From Gracilibacillus lacisalsi DSM 19029 (GTDB lineage: Bacteria; Bacillota; Bacilli; Bacillales; Amphibacillaceae), in contig NZ_KB898665.1 in NCBI RefSeq assembly GCF_000377765.1, positions 124,001 to 188,000 on the forward strand: a DNA stretch of 64,000 bases, written 5' to 3'. Within the stretch, counting starts at the first letter, position 1; every line of letters starts with the position of its first letter. The notes beneath the pieces are model-generated. The model was not told the DNA's origin. It saw only the letters and a program-made list of their open reading frames with translations, and did no database searches. Made by a program: the position numbers and the translations under genes. Below are positions 26,401 to 35,874 of the stretch, piece by piece.

Positions 26401-26424
26401 AAAAGAGGAGTTTCCTCCTCTTTT
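26401..26424 (-). terminator. terminator directly after treP
   Basis: Perfect 10-bp stem AAAAGAGGAG/CTCCTCTTTT with a 4-nt loop and T-rich end on the minus strand, adjoining the treP stop. It would end or weaken transcription before treA. Confidence 0.85.
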
Positions 26425-26425
26425 A

Positions 26426-27868
26426 TTATGATCTTGTTTTTCCTAGACGATCGTAAGCGTCTTTACCCATTTTTGTTCTTGCCAGAATAACGGTTAGGAT
26501 AAATGGAACAACAATCGCTATCAGCATGGCTACGGTAAACATGAGCATGTGTGGCACTTGAATCGATAAAATTCCAGGTATACCACCTACACCGATGGAA
26601 TTCGCCATAACGCCAGACCCAACTGATACTACTGCTGCAATCGCTGAACCCGTCATACCTGCAATAAATGGGAAGAGGTAACGTAAGTTAATACCAAATA
26701 ATGCTGGTTCGGTGACACCTAAATAACAGGAAATGGCCGCGGGAACAGAGACTTGTTGTTCCTTCTTATCTTTACGGTTCAAGTAGATCATGGCAACAAC
26801 CGCTGAACCTTGTGCGATATTTGATAATGCAATCATTGGCCAAAGGTTCGTTCCATCAAATTCACTCATCAACTGTAAATCAATCGCATTCGTCATATGA
26901 TGTAAACCTGTGATTACTAATGGTGCATAGGCAAAACCAAATACGGCAGCAAACAACCAGCCAAATGCTGAAGTTAAACCGTTATATACAATATTGGAGA
27001 TCCATGAACCAATTTCCCAACCGATTGGTCCTAATACAACATGAGCTACTAGAACAGCCGGAATTAATGCAAAGAATGGTACAAAAATCATTGAAACTAC
27101 TTGCGGAATTACTTTACGCAACCAAATCTCTAAATACGCTAATACGAAGCCAGCTAAAATCGCCGGAATAACTTGTGCTTGATAACCAATCATATCAATC
27201 TGTGCAAAACCGAAGTCCCATACCGGAATCTCTTCGGCACCAGCGACTCCATAAGCATTTAACAGCTGCGGAGAAACTAGCGTAATACCTAAAACAATAC
27301 CTAATACTTGGGTTGTACCCATTTTTCTTGAAATAGACCAAGTGATGGCGACCGGTAAGAAGTGGAATATCGCTTCGCCAATCAACCATAAGAAGTCATA
27401 TAAACCAGTCCAAAACTGAGAAGATTCTGCCAACGTCTGTGTACCGTTGTTAACCATTTCAATATCCCCAATAACATTACGAAAACCTAAAATAAGACCA
27501 CCAACAACTAATGCAGGGATAATAGGTGTAAAGATATCAGCAAAATGCGCTACTAAACGTTGGATAATATTCATATTTTGCTTGGCTGCTTCTTTGGCAT
27601 CTTCTTTGGAAGTATCTCCTACTCCCGCTATTTTGGTAAACTCATTATAAAAAGAAGCCACTTCATTTCCAACAATAACTTGAAATTGACCTGCCTGTGT
27701 AAAAGTTCCTTTGACTATATCAATATCTTCTATTGCATCCACATCTGCTTTGCTTGGATCATTTAAAACAAAACGCATTCTCGTCGCACAATGTGTAACA
27801 ACAGAGATATTCTCACTACCACCGATTTTATCCAACAATTCTTTTGCAGGATCTGTAAACTTGCTCAC
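26426..27868 (-). CDS. treP: PTS trehalose-specific EIIBC component
   Basis: Imports and phosphorylates trehalose. The EIIB domain (residues 1-85) has the phosphorylated cysteine at residue 27 in VVTHCATRMRFVLND; the EIIC domain (from ~105) has about ten hydrophobic helices with ITGLHHMTNAIDLQ and the conserved GITEPALFGINLRYLFPF-like sequence GVTEPALFGINLRY. No EIIA domain is fused, so a glucose-type EIIA from elsewhere must donate phosphate, as in Bacillus. Length 480 is normal. First gene of the tre operon with operators and cre site in its promoter. Confidence 0.93.
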   Translation of the reverse strand: MSKFTDPAKELLDKIGGSENISVVTHCATRMRFVLNDPSKADVDAIEDIDIVKGTFTQAGQFQVIVGNEVASFYNEFTKIAGVGDTSKEDAKEAAKQNMNIIQRLVAHFADIFTPIIPALVVGGLILGFRNVIGDIEMVNNGTQTLAESSQFWTGLYDFLWLIGEAIFHFLPVAITWSISRKMGTTQVLGIVLGITLVSPQLLNAYGVAGAEEIPVWDFGFAQIDMIGYQAQVIPAILAGFVLAYLEIWLRKVIPQVVSMIFVPFFALIPAVLVAHVVLGPIGWEIGSWISNIVYNGLTSAFGWLFAAVFGFAYAPLVITGLHHMTNAIDLQLMSEFDGTNLWPMIALSNIAQGSAVVAMIYLNRKDKKEQQVSVPAAISCYLGVTEPALFGINLRYLFPFIAGMTGSAIAAVVSVGSGVMANSIGVGGIPGILSIQVPHMLMFTVAMLIAIVVPFILTVILARTKMGKDAYDRLGKTRS

Positions 27869-27896
27869 TATTCTTCCTCCTCGATGAAAAGTTATT

Positions 27897-27910
27897 CTTG
27901 TATATACAAG
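27897..27910. promoter_or_regulatory. TreR operator 2 (downstream of the -10)
   Basis: Perfect palindrome CTTGTATATACAAG, the Bacillus TreR box, 29 nt before the treP start. Confidence 0.9.
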
Positions 27911-27924
27911 TGATTACGTTTTCA
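27911..27924 (-). promoter_or_regulatory. cre site between the two TreR operators
   Basis: TGAAAACGTAATCA on the minus strand differs from TGWAANCGNTNWCA at one position. CcpA bound here would repress treP when glucose is present. Confidence 0.65.
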
Positions 27925-27952
27925 TGATAACTTGTATATACAAGATTGTCAA
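27924..27952 (-). promoter_or_regulatory. treP promoter
   Basis: Consensus TTGACA (27947-27952), 17-nt spacer, TATCAT (27924-27929) on the minus strand. TreR operator 1 lies inside the spacer. Confidence 0.85.
27931..27944. promoter_or_regulatory. TreR operator 1 (inside the promoter spacer)
   Basis: Second perfect CTTGTATATACAAG, between -35 and -10 of the treP promoter. Centres of the two boxes are 34 nt apart. Confidence 0.9.
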
Positions 27953-27979
27953 CGAAAATATTAGTTTCATACTAAATAG

Positions 27980-28021
27980 AAAGAGAGACTAACTATATCG
28001 AGTCAATAGTTAGTCTCTTTG
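27980..28021 (-). terminator. terminator of the 28.0-kb small gene
   Basis: Stem AGAGACTAACTA/TAGTTAGTCTCT with flanking A/T runs, 7 nt past the stop. Confidence 0.85.
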
Positions 28022-28027
28022 TTTATC

Positions 28028-28369
28028 TTATCCTTCAAATGTGTTTTTATCCACGTGTCCATCATTTTCCATAATTATTTTTAATGCTTCGGGGTAATCA
28101 TCTTCTGACACTTCACATTCAACCGTATGTTCTCTAGGAGCATCATCACCAACTTCGTCTCTCACTATGAATCCAGGAACAATACCACCACCTGAACCCA
28201 TACCTGTAGAATAATTACCTGAGAATGTTATCGGAGCTAGTAATATAGTTTGATCTTGATCTTGTAATTGGTCAACTATAATATCATTCGTTTTCAACTT
28301 ATTGAGCTCGGCTCGTACGGTTTCCGCATCATCTTCCGTCTTAAAAAACGCTTGAATCGTTTTATACAT
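28028..28369 (-). CDS. small acidic protein, possible YflT/GsiB-like stress protein
   Basis: A 113-residue soluble acidic protein. Residues 1-35 (MYKTIQAFFKTEDDAETVRAEL) have a beta-alpha-beta pattern like the small general-stress proteins related to YflT, then a Gly-rich loop GMGSGGGIVPG, then a second predicted beta-alpha unit (HTVECEVSEDDYPEALKII). The resemblance is one of layout, not identity, so the function is open. I favour ATG 28369 because GAAAGGA lies at good spacing; ATGs at 28378 and 28375 are alternatives. Confidence 0.7.
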   Translation of the reverse strand: MYKTIQAFFKTEDDAETVRAELNKLKTNDIIVDQLQDQDQTILLAPITFSGNYSTGMGSGGGIVPGFIVRDEVGDDAPREHTVECEVSEDDYPEALKIIMENDGHVDKNTFEG

Positions 28370-28494
28370 GATCATCATCCTTTCGTTTTTAATATTTTGT
28401 TGTTCTTAATGTTCCCGTTTTCATCAATATTAAACTTCTGTAAATTTTGACCAGTATTTATGTGTCTTTCTTTGTAGAATCTAGTAAAATAAAG

Positions 28495-28560
28495 TGAGAC
28501 CTCCATCAGCGGACTAAAACCCCACTGATGGTTAGTCATCAGCAAATTAGCGTCCGTTAC
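28495..28560 (+). repeat. R2 hairpin repeat, copy a
   Basis: GACCTCCATCAGCGG...CCCACTGATGG, then AGCAAATTAGCGTCCG. It shares the order of motifs with copy b at 30.0 kb. Stem CCATCAGCGG/CCACTGATGG has one C-A mismatch. Located just upstream of the MFS gene. Confidence 0.6.
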
Positions 28561-28571
28561 AAAGGAAAAGG

Positions 28572-29861
28572 ATGGGTGAGGTTATGAAAAAGTTTACAAA
28601 GCAAGAGAATAGTTGGATGTTTTACGATTGGGGAAGCTCCGCATTTTCCGTTATCATTACCACGGCTATTTTTCCTATTTATTACAAAGCACAAGCAACC
28701 GATGCAGGTATTTCTGGAGCAGATTCTACTGCATATCTAGGTTACACCATTTCTGTGTTTACATTTATTTTGGCTATGCTTGGACCAATTCTAGGAACAA
28801 TAGCGGATTACAAAGGATTGAAAAAGAAATTCTTTTTAAGCTTTATGGGGCTGGGTATTTTTTCGACCTTCGCACTTATTTTCGTACCAGAAGGCCAATG
28901 GTTACTTCTACTGATTGTCTTTACTTTAGCATCACTCGGTTCTACCGGAGCTAATGTGTTTTATGACGGTTTCCTTGTGGATGTCACCGATGATAACCGC
29001 ATGAATCAAGTATCTGCCCGCGGCTTTGGACTTGGTTATATTGGTAGTGCTATTCCTTTTGTCATCAGTATTGCCATTATACTACTAGCTCAACAGGGTA
29101 TACTACCTATTAGTAGCACTACCGCCAGTAAAATAGCGTTTCTCATCACTTGTATATGGTGGGCAGCTTTTGCCATTCCTATGATTAGAAATGTGAAACA
29201 GATACATTTCGTAGAGCGTGATTCTCAACCAATTCGCCAAAGCTTTAAAAGATTAATTCAAACAGTTAAACATGTAAATGAATATAAATACTTAACTATT
29301 TTTTTAATTGCTTATTTTTTCTACATCGACGGAGTAGGCACGATTATTTCCATGTCTACAGCCTATGGAACAGATGTTGGTCTTAGCTCAACTGTACTAC
29401 TAGTAGTTTTATTAGTCACACAAGTAGTCGCCGCTCCTTTTTCTATTATATATGGTAAATTAGCAAATCGATTCTCAGCCAAATCGATGTTAAATGTTGG
29501 TATTGTTGTTTATATTATTGTTTGTATTTATGGTTATTTTCTCGAAACAGCAATTGACTTCTGGATTCTTGCCATGCTTGTCGCTTCTTCACAAGGGGGA
29601 ATTCAGGCATTAAGTCGTTCCTACTTCGCTAAACTGATTCCTAAAAATAACGCCAATGAATTCTTTGGTTTCTATAATATTTTTGGTAAGTTTGCTTCGA
29701 TTACCGGACCGCTACTTTTAGGTTTCACTGCACAAATTACTGGCCGTTCAAACGCAGGTATTTTGAGTCTTATCGTTTTATTTGTTATCGGTATGGTCAT
29801 TCTGTATTTTGTTCCTTCCGACAAGAAATTAACGACACCAACACAACCTATCTCAAATTGA
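28572..29861 (+). CDS. MFS transporter of the UMF1/Atg22-like family
   Basis: Twelve-helix major facilitator of 429 residues. The opening SWMFYDWGSSAFSVIITTAIFPIYY is the hallmark of this family, whose yeast member Atg22 exports amino acids from the vacuole; bacterial substrates are mostly unknown. LGPILGTIADYKGLKKKF is the MFS loop 2-3 motif, and SQGGIQALSRSYFAKLIP lies in the second half. The ATG at 28572 follows GGAAAAGG; an ATG four codons later is too close to its nearest ribosome binding site. Single gene. Confidence 0.87.
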   Translation: MGEVMKKFTKQENSWMFYDWGSSAFSVIITTAIFPIYYKAQATDAGISGADSTAYLGYTISVFTFILAMLGPILGTIADYKGLKKKFFLSFMGLGIFSTFALIFVPEGQWLLLLIVFTLASLGSTGANVFYDGFLVDVTDDNRMNQVSARGFGLGYIGSAIPFVISIAIILLAQQGILPISSTTASKIAFLITCIWWAAFAIPMIRNVKQIHFVERDSQPIRQSFKRLIQTVKHVNEYKYLTIFLIAYFFYIDGVGTIISMSTAYGTDVGLSSTVLLVVLLVTQVVAAPFSIIYGKLANRFSAKSMLNVGIVVYIIVCIYGYFLETAIDFWILAMLVASSQGGIQALSRSYFAKLIPKNNANEFFGFYNIFGKFASITGPLLLGFTAQITGRSNAGILSLIVLFVIGMVILYFVPSDKKLTTPTQPISN

Positions 29862-30002
29862 TATCAATTGTATCTCACCTGAGCATTGTTTAGCCCAAAT
29901 TGATATAATACACTCTTTATTAACGAGTTATTTTCAAAATAATTAGACAAAATAAAACAGGTAGAACAAAAAATGGTGTCACGCTTATGCTTACTATATA
30001 AA

Positions 30003-30066
30003 GTAAGACTTCCATCAGTGGCTTTCCACTGATGGGCAGCGAAACTTATCAGGGTGCTACCGTCCG
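30003..30066 (+). repeat. R2 hairpin repeat, copy b
   Basis: GACTTCCATCAGTGG-CTTT-CCACTGATGG forms a perfect 10-bp stem with a 4-nt loop, followed by GCGAAACTTATCAGGGTG and ACCGTCCG. It precedes the folded leader of gdhA. Confidence 0.65.
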
Positions 30067-30112
30067 TGTGACCCCCTACGACCGAGATCTAGATATGGGG
30101 GGCTTGCGGACG
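30061..30112 (+). ncRNA. possible structured leader upstream of gdhA
   Basis: CGTCCG (30061-30066) can pair with CGGACG (30107-30112), and inside it CCCCC (30072-30076) with GGGGG (30097-30101). The nested, high-GC stems stand out in AT-rich flanks and end 48 nt before the gdhA start. There is no U-run, so it is not a simple terminator. No known riboswitch class is recognised. The remaining gap 29862-30002 shows nothing notable. Confidence 0.4.
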
Positions 30113-30157
30113 ATTGGCATCTTGATAAAAATAAAAAAGTAAGGAGAGAACAAATAA

Positions 30158-31522
<1,365 letters not shown>

Positions 31523-31557
31523 ATCATTCTAATTAGGAATATAATAACTGATGTGAA

Positions 31558-31597
31558 GTATACACTTGTCCAAACGGAACAAGTGTATATTTTTTAA
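31558..31597 (+). terminator. gdhA terminator
   Basis: Stem TACACTTGT/ACAAGTGTA, then TATTTTTT. 36 nt past the stop. Confidence 0.9.
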
Positions 31598-31601
31598 GGA
31601 A

Positions 31602-31775
31602 AACTAAGCAAACCTCTCAGTCCTTAGGAATAACAGCTACAGATTTACCATTTCTCTAGCACCCATTATGAAATACTTGAACAGCTTACCACCACTCCGG
31701 CTACCCACTTCGCTTTCCACGAGGTTTGCCCTTCAGCTAACTTTTTCGAGCAGTCATTGTGCTGATTTTATACTT
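31602..31775 (+). repeat. R1 element, internally deleted copy D
   Basis: Starts ACTAAGCAAACCTCTCAGTCC like copy A, keeps the left arm of the core (GGCTACCCACTTCGCTTTCC ... CTTTTTCGAGC), then jumps at about 31752 to the element's end (CATTGTGCTGATTTTATACTTTC, as near 6282 and 17155). The right arm and second module are missing. Confidence 0.7.
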
Positions 31776-31898
31776 TCTTTCATTTTAAAAAACGTTCCCT
31801 CCATCTTGATATTCCTTCAATCGTATATTCACTTTACACTTCGAATAATAGTATAATAATAATGTGTCACTAATGAAAGAACAGAGAGAGGTAGTAAA

Positions 31899-33095
31899 AT
31901 GAGCATAGAGAAAAAGCCTAACAAATGGGTGAAACATCTATTATTATCAGCTATTCGACTCCATTTACATAGAATTACTACATTCCATGTTACAAAGAAT
32001 GATACAAAAGATTTAAAACCTCCATATTTAATTGTCAGCAATCATGTGAACAATTGGGATCCATTATATATCAACCTATTTGTCGATGAACCTATCGCTT
32101 TTGTCGCAGGTGAACCATTATTTCGCAATCCTTTACTGAAAAAAATATTAAATTATACCGGTGCAATTCCTAAAACAAAATTCAAAAATGATACGAGCAC
32201 TATACGCAATGTCTTAAAAGCTAAGCAACACAACCGCGTCATCGGCTTGTTTCCTGAAGGAGGTCGCAACTGGGATGGTGTAACAGAGCCAATCATTTAT
32301 TCCACTGCTAAATTAGTAAAGCTACTGAAAATCCCTGTTGTAGCCGTACAAATAAAAGGCGGTTATTTAACACATCCAAGATGGGGTGATGGTGACAGAA
32401 AAGGCATGATTGAACTCACTTTCAACAAAATCTGGGACGGCGAAGATATAGCAGACTTATCTGTTTCCACTATCCATGAACAGCTAACCAAGTCGTTATA
32501 TCACGATGAAATGGACTGGCAAAAGAAAAAAGGCTATAGCTATCACAGCAAACATATCGCTCATTATTTAGAAAGGTTACTTTTTACTTGTCCGTCATGT
32601 CACACAATCGGCAATATGCGTTCTGATCATGACACATTTCAGTGTGATAACTGCAACTACCAAGTTCTATTGACGGAACAAGGATATTTCCATTGTGAGG
32701 ATGCCCTTTATTTTGCTACACCTTTTGAATGGAAACAGTGGCAACAACAGCACCTTGATCAATTATCTCTGACAACAGATACCCTTTCTGAAATGCAGGA
32801 GCAGGTCGAATTCTATCAATCTATTAATCAAAAACCTCTCAAAAGAGTAATGAAAGGAACGATTCGATTAGATTACAAACAAATCCATATTCACTCGGCT
32901 GATGGCAGTTCAAAGTCCTTCTCTTTTGAAGATATGGAAGGGATAAACATTCTTTTCCACCATAAACTAGATTTCTTTGTCAATGACACACTTTTCCGAA
33001 TCACTTTCTCCAATCCAAGAGCATCTGCTTATATGTGGATACAATTGATTCAACACTTAAAAGCAAAACTCGCTATAAAGGAGCAATCCTCATGA
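31899..33095 (+). CDS. PlsC-type acyltransferase with C-terminal zinc ribbon
   Basis: Predicted lysophosphatidate acyltransferase. The N-terminal PlsC domain (residues ~30-205) has the catalytic NHVNNWDP (HX4D) at ~49 and the glycerophosphate motif FPEGGRNWDG at ~125. Unlike ordinary PlsC (~200-240 aa), it continues with a zinc ribbon, CPSC...CDNC at ~228-250, and a further ~150 residues of unrecognised beta-rich sequence. The same reading is seen as a domain fusion, not a frameshift. It overlaps the GltS-like gene by 4 nt, so the two are co-expressed. Start after GAGAGAGG. Confidence 0.82.
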   Translation: MSIEKKPNKWVKHLLLSAIRLHLHRITTFHVTKNDTKDLKPPYLIVSNHVNNWDPLYINLFVDEPIAFVAGEPLFRNPLLKKILNYTGAIPKTKFKNDTSTIRNVLKAKQHNRVIGLFPEGGRNWDGVTEPIIYSTAKLVKLLKIPVVAVQIKGGYLTHPRWGDGDRKGMIELTFNKIWDGEDIADLSVSTIHEQLTKSLYHDEMDWQKKKGYSYHSKHIAHYLERLLFTCPSCHTIGNMRSDHDTFQCDNCNYQVLLTEQGYFHCEDALYFATPFEWKQWQQQHLDQLSLTTDTLSEMQEQVEFYQSINQKPLKRVMKGTIRLDYKQIHIHSADGSSKSFSFEDMEGINILFHHKLDFFVNDTLFRITFSNPRASAYMWIQLIQHLKAKLAIKEQSS

Positions 33096-34453
33096 TCGGT
33101 ACTTGGAATTTTGTAATGGATTTTATTTTTTTATCGGTAATTTTAGCTATAGCCACCGTACTTAAAACGCGAATTCCATATCTCAGCAAGGTTATTATTC
33201 CTACTTCTATGATTGCTGGTTTTCTCGGATTACTGCTAGGAACAGAATTTTTAGGAATTATTCCTTTTAATCAAGATATGTTGGGTAACCTAGTCTATCA
33301 CTTCATGGCGATAGGATTTATTGCGATCTCACTTAAAGAACGGAACATAGCAAACAGCCCTGCCATTATGAATGCTGGGATCTTAATTGTTTCCGGCTAT
33401 GTGATTCAAGGTATTGTTGGTTTTGGCATCTTTTTATTTTTAGTCCATCTATTTTTCCCGGACTTTTTTCCAGGTATCGGTCTCTTATTGCCCCTTGGCT
33501 TTGGACAAGGTCCTGGCCAGGCATATTCAATCGGGACCCAATGGGAAGAATTAGGGGTTACAGGCGGAGGTAATCTCGGACTGACAATAGCCGGGATTGG
33601 TTTCATCTGGGCTACTGTAATCGGAATTATCATGATGAATCTATTAGCCAAAAGATTTTCCTTCCAATCTAAGGAGATGTCAGTGAAGGAAAATACTAAA
33701 TTAATAGAGAAAATCGAGCCAGATGAAATTCCATTAGGAGATGCTATCGATAAACTGACGTTCCAGATCGCTTTAATAGGTACGATTTATTTTATCACGT
33801 ATCTTACTATTTATGGACTTAACGACTTACTTCAACCAATTGGCACTTTTGGTGAAACATTAGGGCAGCTCTTGATTGGTTTTCATTTTATTATCGGCAG
33901 CTTGTATGCCGTACTATTTCGAATGATATTAAATAAACTCAAGGGTAAGGGCATTAAACTTGAACATACACCGAATAATTATTTGTTACAGCGGATCGCT
34001 GGATTCTCATTCGATTATATGATCGCAGCTGCTATTACCGCCATTTCGATATATACTTTACAAGATTACTTTGTTCCGGTATTACTAGTCACAACCGCTG
34101 GCGGTCTGGTGACGATTCTTTTCTTTGTATGGATCATTCCAAAAGTATTTCCAGCTGATGCTTTACCAAACATCTTAGGTTTTTACGGGATGCAGACTGG
34201 TACGATTTCAACCGGCATGGCATTAGTCAAAGCGGTTGACCCGAAATTCCAATCCAATACGACCGATAATCTTGTAATGGGTAGTGGAACGGCACTATTA
34301 TTTGGATTTCCTTTATTGTTGATCTTAAATATACCGGTTGTCGGTTATGTTCAAGATCGACCAATTATGTATCTTTACACAATGATTGCATTAGTATCTT
34401 ATTTCGCTGCATTATTAGCTGGATTGTTATGGCGTGTAAGAAAAAACGACTAG
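33092..34453 (+). CDS. GltS-like sodium:carboxylate symporter
   Basis: Membrane carrier of 453 residues with about ten to twelve helices in two repeats. GLLLPLGFGQGPGQAYSIG near residue 130 and FGTFGETLGQLL-like and GMQTGTISTGMALVKAVDP in the second half fit the Glt_symporter family, in which the Gly-rich re-entrant loops bind glutamate. Glutamate as substrate is an inference; other members move different organic acids. The ATG at 33092 follows AAAGGAG and overlaps the acyltransferase stop as ATGA; a longer upstream start is less likely. Confidence 0.75.
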   Translation: MIGTWNFVMDFIFLSVILAIATVLKTRIPYLSKVIIPTSMIAGFLGLLLGTEFLGIIPFNQDMLGNLVYHFMAIGFIAISLKERNIANSPAIMNAGILIVSGYVIQGIVGFGIFLFLVHLFFPDFFPGIGLLLPLGFGQGPGQAYSIGTQWEELGVTGGGNLGLTIAGIGFIWATVIGIIMMNLLAKRFSFQSKEMSVKENTKLIEKIEPDEIPLGDAIDKLTFQIALIGTIYFITYLTIYGLNDLLQPIGTFGETLGQLLIGFHFIIGSLYAVLFRMILNKLKGKGIKLEHTPNNYLLQRIAGFSFDYMIAAAITAISIYTLQDYFVPVLLVTTAGGLVTILFFVWIIPKVFPADALPNILGFYGMQTGTISTGMALVKAVDPKFQSNTTDNLVMGSGTALLFGFPLLLILNIPVVGYVQDRPIMYLYTMIALVSYFAALLAGLLWRVRKND

Positions 34454-34538
34454 ACGTGCTAAGATGACAAATAAAGTGCTAGTTTCGTTGTTCATGAGAT
34501 ATAATAAGAGAAGTAAACATATTAGGAGGTAGATTTCC

Positions 34539-35153
34539 ATGTTTAAAAAAATTGCTAGTGATGCATTAGGTTTAAGTGACATAGGAAAAATCATCGCCCC
34601 AGAGGACTTTGACAAGACCGAGTCTGATGATTATGTATTACACGAAGAAAACGAGCGGATTCACTTTTTGATCAAGTCAAAGTCAGATGAATACTGTTTC
34701 ACCAATCGTGCCTTAATTCATCTTGATGGTGAAAAAGCGACTAGTAGTAAGCGCAATATTTTTCGGTATGACTATTATCTTTACCCTATTAAAAATGTTT
34801 CCGTTGAAACTGCTGGTACGATCGACTTAGACCTTGAGATCAAATTTTCACTTGGAGGCCAGCCGATTTCTGTTGATATTGACAAAAAAGAAGGCGAAGC
34901 GATTGCGGACTTGTATAAATCGTTAGTAACTATTTCACAAATCCAAGAGGAAAATGACAGAATAAAAGAATTTTCCAAAGATAGCTTGCAAACTTCACAG
35001 TCCTTGTTTACAGATAATCGATTCCATGATGGCAATGTTTCTAGTGAATTTGAAAAAGCAACTAAATTCGCATTTGATTGGTTTAATTCAACCTATAATG
35101 AAAACACAAGAAAAGACTTTGGAGACATATTTGATAAATATATTCAGAATTAG
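34539..35153 (+). CDS. yvbH: PH-domain protein, YvbH-like
   Basis: Soluble 204-residue protein, the size of Bacillus YvbH. The N-terminal bacterial PH domain (residues ~20-125: VLHEENERIHFLIKSK, YCFTNRALIHLDGE, RYDYYLYPIKNVSVETAG) is followed by a helical oligomerisation tail. Function in Bacillus is unknown. Start after AGGAGG. Independent unit with its own terminator. Confidence 0.8.
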   Translation: MFKKIASDALGLSDIGKIIAPEDFDKTESDDYVLHEENERIHFLIKSKSDEYCFTNRALIHLDGEKATSSKRNIFRYDYYLYPIKNVSVETAGTIDLDLEIKFSLGGQPISVDIDKKEGEAIADLYKSLVTISQIQEENDRIKEFSKDSLQTSQSLFTDNRFHDGNVSSEFEKATKFAFDWFNSTYNENTRKDFGDIFDKYIQN

Positions 35154-35160
35154 AATAATG

Positions 35161-35201
35161 ACCGCATGCATAAAAATTGATTGAATGCATGCGGTTTATT
35201 T
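35161..35201 (+). terminator. terminator of the yvbH-like gene
   Basis: Perfect 10-bp stem ACCGCATGCA/TGCATGCGGT followed by TTATTTA. Confidence 0.85.
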
Positions 35202-35322
35202 ACGATGTCCAAGCATTTAATACAGCGGAACAATTAATAGCTTAGTTAGTCACTGTGTTAGGTTTTGTCCGATTATTTTTCATGATAAAATAAAGAAAAC
35301 CATAAAAAAGAGGATGTGTATT

Positions 35323-35676
35323 ATGACCAAACATAAAATCTATACAATGAGCTTCGCAAGTGTCTATCCCCATTATGTTAAAAAGGCAGAGAAAAAAGGA
35401 CGAACGAAAACAGAAGTCGATGAAATCATCCGTTGGTTGACAGGATATAGCCAGGAAGAGTTAGAAGAACAACTGGAAAAACAGACAGACTTTGAGACCT
35501 TTTTTGCGGAAGCTCCCCAATTGAACCCTTCGCGGGCAATGATCAAAGGTGTGGTTTGTGGTGTCCGAGTAGAAGACATCGAAGAACCAACGATGCAGGA
35601 AATTCGCTATTTGGATAAGCTGATCGATGAATTAGCAAAAGGAAAAGCAATGGAGAAAATTTTGCGAAAATCTTAA
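35323..35676 (+). CDS. DUF2200 family protein
   Basis: A 117-residue soluble protein that fits DUF2200: [21 protein letters not shown] at the start, then [21 protein letters not shown] and the C-terminal [20 protein letters not shown]. The fold and role are not known; it is widely distributed and usually monocistronic, as here. ATG 35323 after GAGGATG; an in-frame ATG three codons earlier is possible. Confidence 0.82.
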   Translation: MTKHKIYTMSFASVYPHYVKKAEKKGRTKTEVDEIIRWLTGYSQEELEEQLEKQTDFETFFAEAPQLNPSRAMIKGVVCGVRVEDIEEPTMQEIRYLDKLIDELAKGKAMEKILRKS

Positions 35677-35725
35677 TGTTAAGTAGATAAGTGATTACTT
35701 TGGTAGAAATGATAAAATAACTGTA

Positions 35726-35780
35726 CCGTATGACCACCGAAAGTTTACCGCCTCTGATCATTAGCAAAACTTATCAGGGT
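35726..35780 (+). repeat. R2 repeat, degenerate copy c
   Basis: GACCACCGAAAG...CTCTGATCATTAGCAAAACTTATCAGGGTGAC. The second half matches copy b (AACTTATCAGGGTG) exactly; the hairpin is decayed. It lies upstream of the aldo/keto reductase. Confidence 0.5.
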
Positions 35781-35874
35781 GACACAGATAATTTCATTTC
35801 AAACAGATTATTCGCTTCTCTTCTCTCATTCCTTTATAATATTGTAAACGCTTAATAACAGGAGGTTATAGTTC

